Positions 6,026 to 7,873 of a stretch of 7,873 nucleotides of DNA are shown here, piece after piece (position 1 is the stretch's first letter; every line of letters begins with the position of its first letter). The notes below the pieces were generated by a model. The model made no database searches, was not told the origin of the DNA, and saw only the letters and a list, made by a program, of their open reading frames with translations. The position numbers were made by a program, and so were the translations under genes. The stretch is from Gemmatimonadota bacterium (lineage in GTDB: Bacteria > Gemmatimonadota > Gemmatimonadetes > Longimicrobiales > Longimicrobiaceae), in assembly GCA_019240375.1 (NCBI GenBank), contig JAFAYN010000507.1:1-7873 (forward strand), in the 5' to 3' direction.

Positions 6026-7231
6026 CTACGCGCCCGCGTCCGCCAGCAGGCGGCGGAGGACGGTCCCTCCGTCGAAGTATTCTTCCGCGATCTCGCGGGC
6101 GGCGCGGGCGTGGCGCGCCGGGGCCGCGACGACCGCCTCCAGCCCGGCCGCCGCCTCGTCCATCGTCCGGAAGGCGAAGAGCCCCTCGCCGGTCGGGAGG
6201 TGCCGCGACCAGCCGGTGTCCTGCGTCACCACCGGCCGTCCCGAGGCGAGGTAGCTGGCCGAGCGGCCGGAGAACCACCCCGTCCCCGCCTTGACGTACG
6301 TTTCCTTGGCGACGGAAAGCTCGCCCCGCGACCCCTGGATGAAGGACCGGTACCGCACCGGGTCCGGCGCGCAGACCCCGGGGTCCAGCACCCGCCACCC
6401 GTTCGCTTCCGCCATGGCTCGGGGAAAGGGCTCCCCCGCGCCCCCCGTCTGTCCGACCGCCGCCGCCAGTGGCACCCCGGGGACGCGCCCGGGAAGCCCG
6501 GCGAAGCGGAGGAACTCCACGTCCTTCTGCCCCCAGCTCTCTCCCGCGTGGCGCAGCGGGCGCCCGGCGGTCCAGTTCATCAGGGTGGTGAATGCCGCGC
6601 CCTCGTCCGCCGGCGGCTCCACCGCGGGCCACTCGGGGAGGTGGATCGGCTGCCGGGTGGGCTTCCAGTCGATCCCGCACGCCGGGATCCGGCACCCGGC
6701 GTCGCCCACGCTCTCCCCGAAGGTGAAGTGGTGCGTGTGCCCCGCCACCAGCGCCCGGATCCCCGATCCCCCGGGGGTGAACCCCTCGCCCGCCTCGGCG
6801 TACTGGATCTGCGTGAACATGGGGTCGGTGTCCAGCAGGACGCGGACGGCGATGGACGCGTGCTCGTCGCGCAGCACGCTGGCGCAGGAAAGGTTGACGA
6901 GCACGTCCGCCGTGCGGGACACCTCGCGCGTGCGGGCCTCCGGCATCCCGAAGCACCGCCCCGACACCTCGTCGCGGTACGCCCACCGGCCGCCTAACCC
7001 CACGAGCTCCATCGCCGCGGCGAGGAAGGCCACGCTGGCCCCACAGTCCGCCCCGTCGCACCCGGTCTGGTAGACGGGCCACAGGCCGGTGTCCTCCACG
7101 TAGAAGACGTCGTGCCCCAGCGCCGCGAAGGCCAGCGGGTAGTGCAGGTAGTCCCACGCCAGCCCGCCCGCGGGCGCGAGGCCCAGGTACCCGCCCACGA
7201 CGATCCGCAGCCGCCCGTCAGTCGTTGGCAC
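6026..7231 (-). CDS. GT-B-like glycosyltransferase family protein, copy A
   Basis: A 401-residue paralogue of the gene at 1931-3079, sharing conserved blocks in the same order: GYLGLAPAGGLAWDYLHY (14-31), ALGHDVFYVED (37-47), DTDPMFTQ (134-141), HTHHFTFGES (165-174), WKPTRQPIHL (189-198), FTTLMNW (214-220), ELSVAKETYV (304-313), GWFSGRSASYLASGRPVVTQ (318-337), DTGWSRHLP (338-346) and YFDGGTVLRRLL (385-396). The C-terminal blocks resemble the donor-binding half of GT-B enzymes (CgeB/Glyco_trans_1_2 type), so it is probably a glycosyltransferase; the substrate is unknown. Unlike copy B it has two Cys-x4-Cys pairs (C58/C63 and C180/C185). The start is a GTG that overlaps the end of the GNAT-like gene by 14 nt, with no clear ribosome binding site. 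No better in-frame start lies before the conserved RLRIVV strand. No signal peptide or membrane segment is visible, so it is likely cytoplasmic. Confidence 0.9.
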   Translation of the reverse strand: MPTTDGRLRIVVGGYLGLAPAGGLAWDYLHYPLAFAALGHDVFYVEDTGLWPVYQTGCDGADCGASVAFLAAAMELVGLGGRWAYRDEVSGRCFGMPEARTREVSRTADVLVNLSCASVLRDEHASIAVRVLLDTDPMFTQIQYAEAGEGFTPGGSGIRALVAGHTHHFTFGESVGDAGCRIPACGIDWKPTRQPIHLPEWPAVEPPADEGAAFTTLMNWTAGRPLRHAGESWGQKDVEFLRFAGLPGRVPGVPLAAAVGQTGGAGEPFPRAMAEANGWRVLDPGVCAPDPVRYRSFIQGSRGELSVAKETYVKAGTGWFSGRSASYLASGRPVVTQDTGWSRHLPTGEGLFAFRTMDEAAAGLEAVVAAPARHARAAREIAEEYFDGGTVLRRLLADAGA

Positions 7232-7873
7232 TGACGTACCACTGCGCAGGCGCCACCTGCTCGCGCCGGATGGAGGGTGCCAGCACGTCGACCACCAGGG
7301 GGAAGTCGTAGCGGTCGCGCTCCATCCCCAGGGCGCGGGCGGCGGGCTCCATCCCCGGCGTGACCAGCGCGGCGGCCTTGAGGATGGGCTTGCCCGGCGG
7401 GGCGGCGCGCGCGCGCTCGTCCGCCAGGTTGCACGCGGCGGCGAGCGCGGCGCGCAGCGGCTCGCCCGGGTCCGCGAACAGGACGTCGCACACCAGCCAC
7501 TGGCGGTCGCCCTTGTGCCGCGACGTCGCCACCGCCACCAGCTCGCCCCCGTGCTCGATCCCCAGCACGTCGTACACGGCGTCGCCCGTCTTCCACGCCA
7601 GCGCCTCGGCGTTCCGGACGACGGAGCAGCCGTGTACGCGCGCGGCCGCCTCCCACAGCCGATCCACCCGCCCGTCCAGCGCCGACAGGGGCGCGGCGGA
7701 GTAGCCGTCGGGGAGGGGAAGGGGGGAGGCGAGTGGAAGCGGGATCCGCCAGAGGGGGAAGGAGCCGCACACCAGGCGCGGGAACATCCGGAAGAAGCGC
7801 AGCCAGCGCGGGTCCGGGAGCATGTAGACGAGCCCGTCGCCGCGGTCGCGCAGGGCGCGCACGGCGGTCGCGT
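7218..7873 (-). CDS. GNAT-type acyltransferase-like protein, 5' end cut by the right window edge
   Basis: The frame stays open from the window edge to TGA at 7218, giving about 217 residues. A GTG at 7862 could be read as a start. However, the preceding codons are also open, and the segment VRALRDRGDGLVYMLPDPRW with the following LRFFRMFPR looks like the end of a GNAT domain (the CoA-side helix, then the strand and loop before the last helix). The real start therefore probably lies outside the window. A second half follows: LPDGYSAAPLSALDGRVDRLW, then VVRNAEALAWKT, YDVLGIEHGGELVAVAT and QWLVCDVLFADPGEPLRAAL. This repeats the layout of two-part GNAT proteins, including the Tyr/Gly-rich strand and the C-terminal WYVSAND. 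Such proteins N- or O-acylate small molecules or sugars. Here it is the most upstream visible member of the glycan operon. The function is inferred from fold-like pattern only. Confidence 0.75.
   Translation of the reverse strand, partial: ATAVRALRDRGDGLVYMLPDPRWLRFFRMFPRLVCGSFPLWRIPLPLASPLPLPDGYSAAPLSALDGRVDRLWEAAARVHGCSVVRNAEALAWKTGDAVYDVLGIEHGGELVAVATSRHKGDRQWLVCDVLFADPGEPLRAALAAACNLADERARAAPPGKPILKAAALVTPGMEPAARALGMERDRYDFPLVVDVLAPSIRREQVAPAQWYVSAND

Noticed and set aside
4127..6997. A very long open frame on the plus strand opposite the ACP, ketosynthase and neighbouring genes
   Set aside because: It is antisense to several genes with clear family motifs, its translation is Arg/Pro/His-rich with no recognisable domain, and such frames arise by chance where G/C fills third codon positions.

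Overview
The window is very GC-rich (by eye around 70% or more). It reads as one tightly packed operon-like block in which all nine genes lie on the minus strand, so transcription runs from high to low coordinates. Coding frames have strong G/C at third positions, GTG starts are common, and four gene pairs overlap. This suits a high-GC soil-type bacterium; Gemmatimonadota/Longimicrobium-like, myxobacterial or actinobacterial hosts are all possible. The host assignment is inference only, since no taxonomic marker gene is present.

Layout in transcription order: (1) the C-terminal part of a GNAT-type acyltransferase-like protein, cut by the right edge (7873-7218); (2) a GT-B-like glycosyltransferase of a poorly characterised family, copy A (7231-6026); (3) a 112-nt gap, the longest non-coding stretch, ending in a strong ribosome binding site; (4) a free-standing acyl carrier protein (5913-5635); (5) a beta-ketoacyl-ACP synthase of the FabF/NodE type (5632-4412); (6, 7) two paralogous left-handed beta-helix acyltransferases (4386-3754 and 3702-3076); (8) copy B of the GT-B-like family (3079-1931); (9) a GT2 glycosyltransferase (1934-948); (10) a GT4 glycosyltransferase that runs off the left edge (951-1). 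Items 8, 9 and 10 follow item 7 with 4-nt start/stop overlaps, so they are probably translationally coupled. There is no gene-free stretch over 300 bases, and I saw no RNA gene, mobile element, CRISPR array or convincing terminator.

Taken together, the content suggests a pathway that builds a glycan or glycoside and decorates it with acyl groups. There are four glycosyltransferase-type enzymes, two hexapeptide-repeat acyltransferases, a GNAT-like acyltransferase, and a dedicated elongating ketosynthase with its own acyl carrier protein. The ACP + ketosynthase + beta-helix acyltransferase + GT2 combination recalls rhizobial nodulation-factor loci (NodF, NodE, NodL, NodC), in which a dedicated KS/ACP pair makes a special acyl chain for an oligosaccharide. 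The KS also looks NodE-like from remembered sequence. No chitin synthase signature, NodA- or NodB-like gene is visible, so an unknown acylated glycolipid, capsule or exopolysaccharide is the more cautious reading.
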